Shown here in pieces: positions 1 to 6,540 of a DNA stretch of 8,010 nt; the first letter of the stretch is position 1, and every line of letters starts with the position of its first letter. Source of the DNA: an uncultured Loktanella sp. (GTDB lineage Bacteria; Pseudomonadota; Alphaproteobacteria; Rhodobacterales; Rhodobacteraceae); assembly GCA_913061335.1 (NCBI GenBank), contig CAJXTP010000132.1:1-8010 (forward strand), read 5' to 3'. Under the pieces are notes generated by a model. It saw only the letters and a list, made by a program, of their open reading frames with translations. It had not been told where the DNA came from and ran no database searches. The position numbers and the translations under genes are program-made.

Positions 1-185
1 ATGTCAGATTGGGTGCCATTTTGCATAGCCGGATCAAGCGCTGCCGTTACGGGTGCGGCGTTATCGCCGCCAAGCCCAAGCATCGACAATGGGCTGCGTG
101 CGACCGCATCCATGCCCAGACAACCCGACAACATCAAGATCGCGCTGAGAGTTGCTGTGGCTTTGAAACCGTCCCGAAGATACAC
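1..185 (-). CDS. Lipoprotein, 5' part only (runs off the left edge); possibly the outer-membrane partner of the adhesin's secretion system
   Basis: On the minus strand an open frame begins with GTG at 185 and stays open to the window edge (61 codons seen). The first 22 residues form a textbook lipoprotein signal peptide: a short basic start (R4, K8), a hydrophobic stretch at about 9-20 and the lipobox LSGC with C22 as the lipidated cysteine. The following segment is rich in Gly, Ala, Ser and Pro, as in a linker to a mature domain. A purine-rich GGGG (194-197) lies 8 nt before the GTG and supports this start. A TTG at 218 is also in frame but has no Shine-Dalgarno sequence. The gene lies 76 nt downstream of the adhesin on the same strand, where type I secretion genes (a TolC-like outer-membrane protein, ABC transporter, HlyD) often sit. 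A TolC-family role is a guess from position only; the visible part has no diagnostic domain. Confidence 0.7.
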   Translation of the reverse strand, partial: MYLRDGFKATATLSAILMLSGCLGMDAVARSPLSMLGLGGDNAAPVTAALDPAMQNGTQSD

Positions 186-227
186 TACGCCTGCCCCGCC
201 GTTATTATTATTGTTCAAAGGGGTCAC

Positions 228-247
228 GGGCCGGATCAAACCGGCCC
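228..247 (-). terminator. GC-rich stem-loop between adhesin and lipoprotein
   Basis: A perfect 7-bp inverted repeat, GGGCCGG (228-234) and CCGGCCC (241-247), with a 6-nt loop starts 14 nt after the adhesin stop codon on the minus strand. It lacks an immediate U-run on that strand, so it is not a canonical intrinsic terminator. It could be a partial terminator, a transcript 3'-end protector or a processing site that lets the adhesin be made in excess of the downstream gene. The stem is seen directly; the role is inferred. Confidence 0.5.
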
Positions 248-261
248 ATGTTCATACTCAG

Positions 262-3231
262 TTAGATAACCGACTGATAGAAATCGATGTCTTGGCTGAC
301 GATCAGTTCTCCTGCCGCGTCGCCAACGGTGTAGACGTCGTAATCTTGGCCGTTGATCGTTTGCGTGCCTGTCTGGGTCGCCGCACCATTCAGTGTCAGC
401 GTGTCGTCAGTGCCGCCGTGAACAACCAATGAATTGTCATTGTCGGACAAGGATTCGAGGTCAGACACAGACAATGTCAGCGCGCTATCGTCTGCGAATT
501 CAAGATCAATTGCACCGATGTTAAAGTCGCCGAGTGCAGCCGAGGATATGTCCACAACCGAATTGCCGTCGCCGTCGAGGACCACCAAAGTGGAGGTGCT
601 GTTGCCAGCCGCGTCGCCCGTTGTGACCACAAGGTGGCTGCCGTCCGGCACTTCTGCGCCAGTATCAAACAGGTGCTGCAATTCGCCGTTCAGCGGGTTC
701 ACGTATGAGCCCCCTGCCACGTCGGTTGCCGCATCATCTGATCCGTTGACGAATTCAGTCACATCCACGGATGTGCCGTCGTCTACGTTCAACATGGAGA
801 ACCCGCGCGTCACTGTATCAGCCGTCGTGACGGACTCGATGTCAGCTGCTTCGGGTGCGTCTTGATCAACGGTAAAGGTGTCCGTGATCGACGCCACGTT
901 GCCTGCCGCGTCTGTTGCGCTGATGCTTACAACTGTGTCGTAGGTGCCACCGGGAATTTCGGAGGCTGCGAAGTCAACGGACCAGTTACCCGCGGCATCA
1001 ACCGATGCGCTGCGTGTGGTGCCTTCAAATTCGACCATCACGGTGGAGCCTTCTTCAACAACGCCGCGCAGGGTGATCCCGTCGCTTGCTTCGTTGATGT
1101 TGACCACATCGTCGCCTTCAACGACGCCGTGATTATCAAGTCGGTTCACGAATGTGTCGACCTGTACAAAACCAGATGCCGTGTCAGAGTTGCCCGCCGC
1201 GTCAGACGCGGTGACCGTGACAGCGATCGATGTTTCGCCTGTGTCAAATTCGCCGTGCGCATAGTCGCTTGACCATGACCCGTCAGCAGCAACTGCCACG
1301 TTGTGTACAACACCGCCAAAGTCGACCCGTACCGTATCGGCACCAATCGCAGTGCCAGTCAGGGTCACCCCTGCGTCATGTTCAACCGCGTTGATAACGC
1401 CGTCCGCCGTAACGGATGCGTCAACAGTGACGTCGATCACCGTGTCGATTGCGACAGTCGCCGACGTCGTGGCCACGTTGCCTGCGGCGTCCGTTGCCTG
1501 CACGGTTACGGTTGCATTAAGTTCACCTGTTGGCGCCTCGGATGTTGTCCAATTACCCGACCAAGTGCCATCTGCACCTGCGGTCATGACACGTGTGCCT
1601 GTCCCGAAAGTGACGGAAACCTGCGCACCTGGATCGGCGGTGCCGTCTAATGTGATCCCGTTTGCATGCTCGACGATATTGACCACGCCATCTGTTTCCA
1701 CACCAGAGGTGTCGATCCCGACGTTGAGGTCAGTATCAACCTGCACGGTACCAGTTGCGGTTGCAGTGTTACCAACAGCGTCGGTAGACACAGCCGTTAC
1801 GGGCAATTCAAGCGTACCGGTTGGCACATCCGCTGATGCGAATGTTGCCGTCCAAGTACCGGATGCATCTGCATTCACAGTTTGGGATACGGTCCCAAGC
1901 GTCACGACGACACTTGCGTTTGCTTCGGCCAAACCATTGACGGTCACACCGGCTGCATGCTCGACTTCGTTGACCATACCGTCACCACCAGCAGCGGATG
2001 TATCAACGGTCACGCTTGTGACGGTATCGATATGCACAACATCGGTCGTGGTGGCTGTATTGCCATGAGTATCGGTCGCCGTCACGGTGACGCTTAGGTC
2101 GTATTCGCCCTGAGAAATCACGCCACTTTCGAGAACAACGGACCACGCACCACCAGTTACGGTCGCGTCGTAATCAGTGCCATCAACAGTCACCACAACG
2201 GTGGATCCCACTTGCGTGGTCCCTGTCAGGGTGACCCCATCGCTTTCTTCTGCAAAACTAACGCTGCCGTCTGTTTCAACAATATCAGCTGCAATGGTTG
2301 CGTCCGCAATTGTATCAACGACCAGCACGTCAGTTGCTGTCGCGGTACCACCGCCAGACGTCAGCGTGATGGATACGTTTTCCTCGTATTCTCCAGCTGG
2401 AAGCTCGGCGGTCGTAAAGGATGCGGTCCAATTGCCAACACCGTCAACAATCACGTTTCGCGACACACCACCGACAGTGATCACACCTGTCGCACCCGGC
2501 GTACCAGTGCCGCCAATATCGATGCCGTCTTCATAATCATCACCGTTAACCACATGACCTGCACCTTGGGTGCCACTTGTGATCGAAACGACAAGCGGAT
2601 CGGTTGGATCGGTTGGATCGGTTGGATCGGTTGGATCAGTCGGATCGGTTGGGTCAGTCGGATCGGTTGGATCAGTCGGGTCAGTCGGATCATCGGATCC
2701 CGACGCCCCTAAGGCCAATGCCGCCGCACCAAGACCAGCACCTGCCAGACCAACCGCTGGCGCCAAACCAGAAAGACCGCCAAGCAGTGGTGAAAACAAC
2801 ATACCCGCTTCTGCATCTGCGGCTTCAACACCAGCAACTTGCACCTCGGAACCACGCACGAAGTAAAGTTCGTCGTCTGGCGACCATTTGCCGAAATCGT
2901 CCCCGTCAACATATTGTGCAAAAAGCAAATTGCCCTCGCCCGCCAAAAGCTGAACCTCTGACAGCTGACTATTAGCTGAAATAAAGAGTTGGTTCTCAGC
3001 AGCGCCTTCAGGACTAAAGTAGCCCTCGATGCTAATTGTTTGCCCATCAACCAATGTGATCTGCAAGGCCTGGCCCTGACGCACATATGAAAGAATATTG
3101 CTGCGGTTTAAGTTCAGGGAAATTTCCTGACCTGCGCCGACTATAATAGATGTGTCGCCGCTTGCACCTGCAACCGACCCACGTTCAACCACGCCCGTGT
3201 CACCACGAACAACGAATTCAATCGCAAACAT
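262..3231 (-). CDS. BapA-prefix, Ig-repeat surface adhesin, probable type I secretion substrate
   Basis: This 989-residue acidic protein has no N-terminal signal peptide. Residues 1 to about 130 resemble the BapA-type prefix of biofilm adhesins (motifs LVDGQTISIEGYF and NQLFIS). Residues 145-178 form a hydrophobic Gly/Ala segment, and 181-210 are ten Asp-Pro-Thr units. Six Ig-like domains of about 96 residues follow (roughly 213-307, 308-403, 404-500, 501-597, 598-693, 694-791), most closing with an A-T-D-x-x-G-N motif and V-D-T; a seventh at about 792-887 is divergent. Residues 888-989 match the beta-rich C-terminal region of type I secreted adhesins (SALTLSVSDLESLSDNDNSL, YDVYTVGD). There is no cysteine, a single lysine (K115) and no GGxGxD RTX nonapeptide. 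The ATG at 3231 is supported by GGAG (3240-3243) 8 nt upstream. Likely role: cell-surface or biofilm adhesion, with calcium binding between domains as in related Ig-repeat adhesins (inferred). The protein looks complete at both ends. Target and exact secretion partners are unknown. Confidence 0.88.
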   Translation of the reverse strand: MFAIEFVVRGDTGVVERGSVAGASGDTSIIVGAGQEISLNLNRSNILSYVRQGQALQITLVDGQTISIEGYFSPEGAAENQLFISANSQLSEVQLLAGEGNLLFAQYVDGDDFGKWSPDDELYFVRGSEVQVAGVEAADAEAGMLFSPLLGGLSGLAPAVGLAGAGLGAAALALGASGSDDPTDPTDPTDPTDPTDPTDPTDPTDPTDPTDPLVVSITSGTQGAGHVVNGDDYEDGIDIGGTGTPGATGVITVGGVSRNVIVDGVGNWTASFTTAELPAGEYEENVSITLTSGGGTATATDVLVVDTIADATIAADIVETDGSVSFAEESDGVTLTGTTQVGSTVVVTVDGTDYDATVTGGAWSVVLESGVISQGEYDLSVTVTATDTHGNTATTTDVVHIDTVTSVTVDTSAAGGDGMVNEVEHAAGVTVNGLAEANASVVVTLGTVSQTVNADASGTWTATFASADVPTGTLELPVTAVSTDAVGNTATATGTVQVDTDLNVGIDTSGVETDGVVNIVEHANGITLDGTADPGAQVSVTFGTGTRVMTAGADGTWSGNWTTSEAPTGELNATVTVQATDAAGNVATTSATVAIDTVIDVTVDASVTADGVINAVEHDAGVTLTGTAIGADTVRVDFGGVVHNVAVAADGSWSSDYAHGEFDTGETSIAVTVTASDAAGNSDTASGFVQVDTFVNRLDNHGVVEGDDVVNINEASDGITLRGVVEEGSTVMVEFEGTTRSASVDAAGNWSVDFAASEIPGGTYDTVVSISATDAAGNVASITDTFTVDQDAPEAADIESVTTADTVTRGFSMLNVDDGTSVDVTEFVNGSDDAATDVAGGSYVNPLNGELQHLFDTGAEVPDGSHLVVTTGDAAGNSTSTLVVLDGDGNSVVDISSAALGDFNIGAIDLEFADDSALTLSVSDLESLSDNDNSLVVHGGTDDTLTLNGAATQTGTQTINGQDYDVYTVGDAAGELIVSQDIDFYQSVI
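2602..2691 (-). repeat. Ten 9-bp units encoding the (Asp-Pro-Thr)10 linker
   Basis: Ten in-frame 9-bp units encode residues 181-210 of the adhesin. In coding order the units are mainly of two types, GATCCGACT and GATCCAACC, with GAC replacing GAT in two units. The four units nearest the Ig domains (2602-2637) are identical GATCCAACC copies. The units at 2656-2673 and 2638-2655 make an 18-bp pair differing by one base. The unit length is a multiple of three, so copy-number change would alter linker length without shifting the frame. The linker separates the membrane-proximal prefix from the Ig stalk. Confidence 0.95.
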
Positions 3232-3277
3232 AATACTCGCTCCGCCTCAATGCACCGCCATCAGTGGACGTGTGCTT

Positions 3278-3306
3278 ATTATAATTGAAACCTCACTATC
3301 TGCGAT
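3278..3306 (-). promoter_or_regulatory. Candidate promoter of the adhesin gene
   Basis: On the minus strand a perfect TATAAT (3283-3278) lies 46 nt before the adhesin ATG, which would give a leader of about 40 nt. The hexamer at a 17-nt spacing, ATCGCA (3306-3301), matches the -35 consensus at only three of six positions. An activator or an alternative sigma factor may therefore be needed, or the match may be chance. The core ATTATAAT is itself palindromic. The rest of the 172-nt gap (3232-3403) shows only the adhesin's ribosome binding site. Confidence 0.35.
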
Positions 3307-3403
3307 GTTGCTCAATTTCTAGTGGGAAAATGTGATGCGATTCGCCAAATCAGGGCCATATTGCCGCCATATTCACGATTGTTGTCGCGCTGTTGCAACA
3401 ACA

Positions 3404-4264
3404 TCACGTTGATCGCGGCACCACGTAAGCCGCTGAATTGCGGTGCAACAGTGAATTCAGAACCGCCCCAAGCAAAATCAGATACGCGCTGAGGTAGAGC
3501 CAAAGCAGCATGCCGATAACGGCTCCGATGGAACCGTAGACTTCGTTATAGGATGCGAAGTTAGTCAGATAGAACGACAGCCCCGCCGACGCCGCGATCC
3601 ACAAAACAACTACGCAGACAGCGCCAGCCGTAAACCAGCGCCCCCTGCGGGCCCGACCGGAAGGACCAAACCGGTACAGCAGCCCAAGTGCCAGTAGCAA
3701 AACCGACAGCGCGATGAGCCATCGCAGTACTTCGAGCAGCCATGCCGTCGACCATGCGAGCGGTATAAAAGCCAAGACCACAGGTGCAACGACGACCGCC
3801 AGCAGCGCCACGATTGCCAGCGTAACAAGGCATATTGTCAATCCCAGAGCCACAATTGCTTGCCAAAACCCATTGCGCGATGGCGTGCCCGCAATGGCGT
3901 TCAACCCGCTCATTAAGGCCGCGACCCCTGCCCGCGACGACCATAATGCAAGTAAGATAGACAAAATCGTCGCCCACCCGAGCGTATCGGAACGGGCCAA
4001 AAGCAAGCGGCCAATTTGGCTGGCAAAGATGTCATAGGCATCGGGCGGAATGATGCCCTCCATCAATGCGAGTTGATCAGACACAATGGTTGGATCAGCC
4101 AAGAGCCCGAAAATGGCGATAATTGCGGCGATCCCGGGAAACACCGCAAACATACCAAAGAACGCGACCCCTGCAGCGATCAGGCTGACCTGCTTTTGCC
4201 CGACAATCGTGAAAACCTGTGCCAAAAGCTGCCAAAGCCGCAAACCCATTCCGAAAATGTTCAT
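3404..4264 (-). CDS. YihY/virulence factor BrkB family inner-membrane protein
   Basis: This 286-residue polytopic membrane protein has the hallmarks of the YihY/BrkB family. They are an amphipathic start followed by a first membrane segment with FPGIAA (42-47), WSSRAGVAALMSGLNA (108-123) after the second segment, YRFGP (197-201) in the loop after the fourth, and SYNEVYGSIGAVIGMLLWLYLSAY split across the last loop and helix (238-261). About six membrane segments are visible and the length is normal for the family. The family is widespread but its molecular function is not settled; proposals include transport and envelope stress roles. The usual GAELN near the end of the last helix reads GAVLN here, with V268 replacing the acidic residue. 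The ATG at 4264 has AAAGGA about 10 nt upstream. The gene is divergent from the kinase and lies 172 nt upstream of the adhesin on the same strand, so read-through into the adhesin is possible. Confidence 0.9.
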   Translation of the reverse strand: MNIFGMGLRLWQLLAQVFTIVGQKQVSLIAAGVAFFGMFAVFPGIAAIIAIFGLLADPTIVSDQLALMEGIIPPDAYDIFASQIGRLLLARSDTLGWATILSILLALWSSRAGVAALMSGLNAIAGTPSRNGFWQAIVALGLTICLVTLAIVALLAVVVAPVVLAFIPLAWSTAWLLEVLRWLIALSVLLLALGLLYRFGPSGRARRGRWFTAGAVCVVVLWIAASAGLSFYLTNFASYNEVYGSIGAVIGMLLWLYLSAYLILLGAVLNSLLHRNSAAYVVPRST

Positions 4265-4351
4265 CGCTTGGCGGTCCTTTGTTAAGTCTGTTGCCCGACA
4301 GTTTAGGTGCGACGCAGTTGGAATGCCACTTATTGCGTGCAGGTCGTGTAA

Positions 4352-4367
4352 ATTGTTTTATAACAAT
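4352..4367. promoter_or_regulatory. Palindrome in the divergent intergenic region, candidate operator
   Basis: ATTGTT and AACAAT flank a 4-nt centre (TTAT), making a perfect 6-bp inverted repeat in the 238-nt gap between the divergent yihY and kinase genes. It lies about 88 nt from the yihY start and 135 nt from the kinase start. A TATAAC at 4359-4364 falls within it, but I see no good -35 partner. The size and symmetry fit a dimeric repressor such as a MarR-type protein, but no specific regulator can be named. Elsewhere in the gap I see no convincing promoter or small gene. Confidence 0.3.
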
Positions 4368-4502
4368 AGCTTCCGTGCACTCCCCATGTCGATAAGGCGG
4401 AGCATTGCCCATATCAATGACCTAGACCGAATTGCATTGCGCCCCGTCATCACCGCGCAGTAGCGTTCACGCAAATATAAGCCAAAAAAGGGGCGGCTAC
4501 AG

Positions 4503-5144
4503 GTGAACAGACTAACCGAGCACGTCAATATCCTGGCCGAGCGCATTCATGCGCAACGATCAGATACACAGCAATTGGTGGTCGCCATCGCCGGTGCCCC
4601 CGGGTCGGGAAAGTCCACAATTGCAAGTGAGGTGGCGCGCCGTCTAAGTCAGCAAAAATGCCCTGCTATCGTGGTGCCGATGGATGGGTTTCATCTGGAT
4701 AACGCCGTGCTGGACGCCCTAGGGCTGACCCCCGTAAAGGGGGCGCCTGCCACCTTTGATGTTTTGGGCTTAACACGACTTATCAAATCATTACGTGATG
4801 AAGGTGATGTGTACTTTCCACGCTTTGATCGCGCTCGTGACCTTAGCTTAGCGGGCGCCATTGCCGTAACCCCAGACCATGCCGTGGTCATCGTTGAGGG
4901 AAATTACCTGCTGTACGATGCCCCGTTGTGGCGTGATTTGGCCCCACTTTGGGATGTCGCGGTGCGCGTCGATGTCCCGTTGCCTGAACTGCGCGCCCGC
5001 CTGATCCAACGCTGGCTGTCGCTGAATTACAGCCGAACTGTTGCCACCCGCCGCGCTGAAAGCAACGATATTCCCAACGCCCACGATGTGATCGCCCGCG
5101 CACTGCCATGCGATGTTTTACTTAGCTGGCATCGGCAAGACTAG
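4503..5144 (+). CDS. P-loop kinase of the nucleoside/pantothenate kinase-like superfamily (YggC/FrcK-like)
   Basis: This 213-residue cytoplasmic kinase shows the whole motif set of its group. It has a Walker A loop GAPGSGKST (31-39), MDGFHLDN (60-67) where the substrate-binding aspartate sits, KGAPATFD (79-86), YFPRFDR (104-110), VEGNYLL (131-137) with the Walker B-side glutamate, and a C-terminal lid region RWLSLNYSR with ESNDIPNA (186-193). Members resemble uridine kinase and pantothenate kinase and phosphorylate small metabolites; relatives include E. coli YggC and FrcK of rhizobial fructose-uptake operons. No transporter gene is adjacent here, so the substrate cannot be predicted. The start is GTG at 4503, supported by AAGGGG (4488-4493) 9 nt upstream; the next in-frame Met (residue 60) would remove the P-loop. 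The 134-nt gap to the pqi genes leaves co-transcription open. Confidence 0.88.
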   Translation: MNRLTEHVNILAERIHAQRSDTQQLVVAIAGAPGSGKSTIASEVARRLSQQKCPAIVVPMDGFHLDNAVLDALGLTPVKGAPATFDVLGLTRLIKSLRDEGDVYFPRFDRARDLSLAGAIAVTPDHAVVIVEGNYLLYDAPLWRDLAPLWDVAVRVDVPLPELRARLIQRWLSLNYSRTVATRRAESNDIPNAHDVIARALPCDVLLSWHRQD

Positions 5145-5217
5145 CGACATACCGGATCGTCAGGTCTGGCCGCGATACGCCGAAAGTTATCACCTGAAAA
5201 CGGGCAGATCTGCGCCA

Positions 5218-5246
5218 TGGTCAGTTGCCCGATGTCCGCATATAAC
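5218..5246 (+). promoter_or_regulatory. Candidate promoter of the pqi operon
   Basis: TGGTCA (5218-5223) and TATAAC (5241-5246) lie 17 nt apart in the gap between the kinase and pqiA. They match the -35 at four of six and the -10 at five of six consensus positions. Transcription would begin near 5253, just before a short hairpin and about 25 nt before the chosen pqiA start. This is a pattern match only. No SoxS-type or other known operator is recognised. Confidence 0.3.
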
Positions 5247-5260
5247 GAAGCTGATCAGGT

Positions 5261-5275
5261 TTGCCGCTGCGGCAA
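5261..5275 (+). other. Hairpin immediately upstream of the pqiA start
   Basis: TTGCCG, a CTG centre and CGGCAA form a perfect 6-bp inverted repeat that ends 3 nt before the ATG at 5279. In RNA it would cover the ribosome landing site of that start. No U-run follows, so it is not a terminator for the kinase gene. It may control translation, serve as a protein site on DNA, or be fortuitous. Confidence 0.4.
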
Positions 5276-5278
5276 GCC

Positions 5279-5935
5279 ATGACGCCGACCAAAAGGACGC
5301 TTGCGCTGCCAAACGCCATGCCCCCGCTGACCGATCTTGTGGCTTGCCCGCAATGTGACACCCTGCATCTTGCGGGCGACTTGCCCGCGCATGCCCGCGC
5401 CCATTGCCAGCGCTGCGGCTTGGTCATTGCCACATCCCGTCCAACTGCGATTGCACAGGTTCTGAGCCTTGCGTTAACTGCGTTCGTTTTGATGATTGCG
5501 GCTGTTAGTTTTCCCTTTCTCGCGCTTGATGTGCAAGGCCGCAACAACAGTATTTCTGTTATTGAGGCGGTCATGGCGTTTGACGACGGGATCGCGTTGC
5601 TGCTGGCGTTAGCGATCGCGGGGTTCATCGTGGTGTTGCCGCTGATCCGATTGGGCGCGATCATCTATGCGATTGGCCCGCTGGTCCGTGATGCCCCGAT
5701 CCGGCGCGGCGCAAAGGCGGCGTTTGGTTTGGCAGAGGCTTTGCGCCCGTGGAGCATGGCTGAAATTTTCATTGTGGGCGTTTCTGTCGCCTTGATCAAA
5801 GTGTCCGGCATTGCGACCGTGACCTTTGGCCCCGCATTTTGGGCCTTTGCTGGCCTTGTTGTTATCACCGTCCTTAAGGACCAATTAATTTGTAGGTTTT
5901 CAATTTGGCAGGCTCTGGAACAGCAATCCCGCTAA
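5279..5935 (+). CDS. pqiA: PqiA, first domain protein (paraquat-inducible protein A family)
   Basis: This 218-residue inner-membrane protein equals one half of the tandem-domain E. coli PqiA. Near the N-terminus it has a zinc-ribbon-like pair CPQC (C23, C26) and CQRC (C43, C46). About four hydrophobic segments follow (near 58-83, 104-133, 159-180 and 182-199), with the family motif RPWSMAEIFIVG (156-167). PqiA works with PqiB and PqiC in an MCE-type lipid-transport system that links the inner and outer membranes. The start is uncertain. ATG at 5279 is preferred over TTG at 5261, but its Shine-Dalgarno sequence is poor and a hairpin sits in front. ATG at 5318 keeps the cysteines and is a real alternative; AAAAGGA (5291-5297) lies 20 nt before it. 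The 3' end overlaps the next gene by 31 nt in another frame, which implies translational coupling. Confidence 0.85.
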   Translation: MTPTKRTLALPNAMPPLTDLVACPQCDTLHLAGDLPAHARAHCQRCGLVIATSRPTAIAQVLSLALTAFVLMIAAVSFPFLALDVQGRNNSISVIEAVMAFDDGIALLLALAIAGFIVVLPLIRLGAIIYAIGPLVRDAPIRRGAKAAFGLAEALRPWSMAEIFIVGVSVALIKVSGIATVTFGPAFWAFAGLVVITVLKDQLICRFSIWQALEQQSR

Positions 5936-6540
5936 TTACTGCCCGCGAGGCCGGATTGGTTGCCTGCCAGCGGTGCGGGCGTGTGCATGACCCTGCGCAG
6001 GCTGTGTGCGACCGCTGTGGCGGTGGATTGCGCAGCCGAGATGACATGAGCACCCAACGTGTTTGGGCGTGGCTGATCGCTGGCATCATCGCCTATATCC
6101 CTGCGAATATATATCCGATGCTGCTGACCAATACGCTTGTTGAGCATTCCGAAAGCACGATTGTTGGCGGGGTGTTCGCGTTAATCAATCACGGCAATTT
6201 CGGCATCGCATTTATCGTGTTTGTGGCGTCGATTGTGATCCCGCTTGGTAAATTTACGGCTGTCGCATATTTGGCTATTTCGGTGCAGCGCCGGTCAGCG
6301 TTGAACCAGCACCAGCGCCACCGTCTTTTTGAGGTGGTCGAGTTTATTGGCCGTTGGTCGATGATCGATGTCTTTGTTGTCGCCATCCTATCTGCCCTTG
6401 TGCAGTTGGATAGTTTGGCCACGATCAACCCAGGTATCGCTGCATTTAGCTTTGCATTGTCGGTTGTGTTCACCATGCTTTCCGCCCAAAGCTTTGATGC
6501 GCGTCTTATCTGGGATGCTGACAGGAAATCGCCGCAATGA
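5905..6540 (+). CDS. pqiA: PqiA, second domain protein (paraquat-inducible protein A family)
   Basis: This 211-residue protein corresponds to the C-terminal half of tandem-domain PqiA. It has its own cysteine pairs CQRC (C21, C24) and CDRC (C35, C38), then AYIPANIYPM (63-72), GRWSMIDVFVVAIL (149-162) and SAQSFDARLIWD (193-204), all hallmarks of the family, with about four membrane segments. The start is TTG at 5905, inside the preceding gene. AGG (5894-5896) lies 8 nt before it, and the first in-frame ATG (6046) would lose both cysteine pairs. It overlaps pqiB by ATGA at 6537-6540. The pair is expected to act as one PqiA-like inner-membrane unit feeding or opening the PqiB channel; this follows from the family, not from evidence here. 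Both halves keep full zinc-ribbon and membrane motifs, so a natural two-gene form is more likely than a broken single gene. Confidence 0.87.
   Translation: MAGSGTAIPLITAREAGLVACQRCGRVHDPAQAVCDRCGGGLRSRDDMSTQRVWAWLIAGIIAYIPANIYPMLLTNTLVEHSESTIVGGVFALINHGNFGIAFIVFVASIVIPLGKFTAVAYLAISVQRRSALNQHQRHRLFEVVEFIGRWSMIDVFVVAILSALVQLDSLATINPGIAAFSFALSVVFTMLSAQSFDARLIWDADRKSPQ

Noticed and set aside
1301..2068. A 255-codon open frame on the plus strand, and others such as 1-432, 434-865 and 862-1272
   Set aside because: They are antisense to the adhesin, whose regular Ig-domain composition (codons for Val, Thr, Asp, Ala) leaves the opposite strand open; the translations are low-complexity and resemble no family.
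2602..2691. Regular short repeats as a possible CRISPR-like or non-coding array
   Set aside because: The units are contiguous 9-mers without spacers and encode an in-frame Asp-Pro-Thr linker.
3380..3403. Inverted repeat TGTTGT/ACAACA just after the yihY stop, containing the palindrome TGTTGCAACA (3391-3400)
   Set aside because: As a terminator it has a short AT-rich stem and no U-run on the minus strand; nothing else supports a function.
4095..4412. A 105-codon minus-strand frame spanning the intergenic region and the start of yihY
   Set aside because: It overlaps the well-supported yihY gene in another frame and shows no recognisable feature.
5905..5935. pqiA as one gene broken by a frameshift
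   Set aside because: Both halves carry complete cysteine pairs and motifs, and the second has its own ribosome binding site and start, so two genes is the simpler reading, although an indel cannot be fully excluded without relatives.
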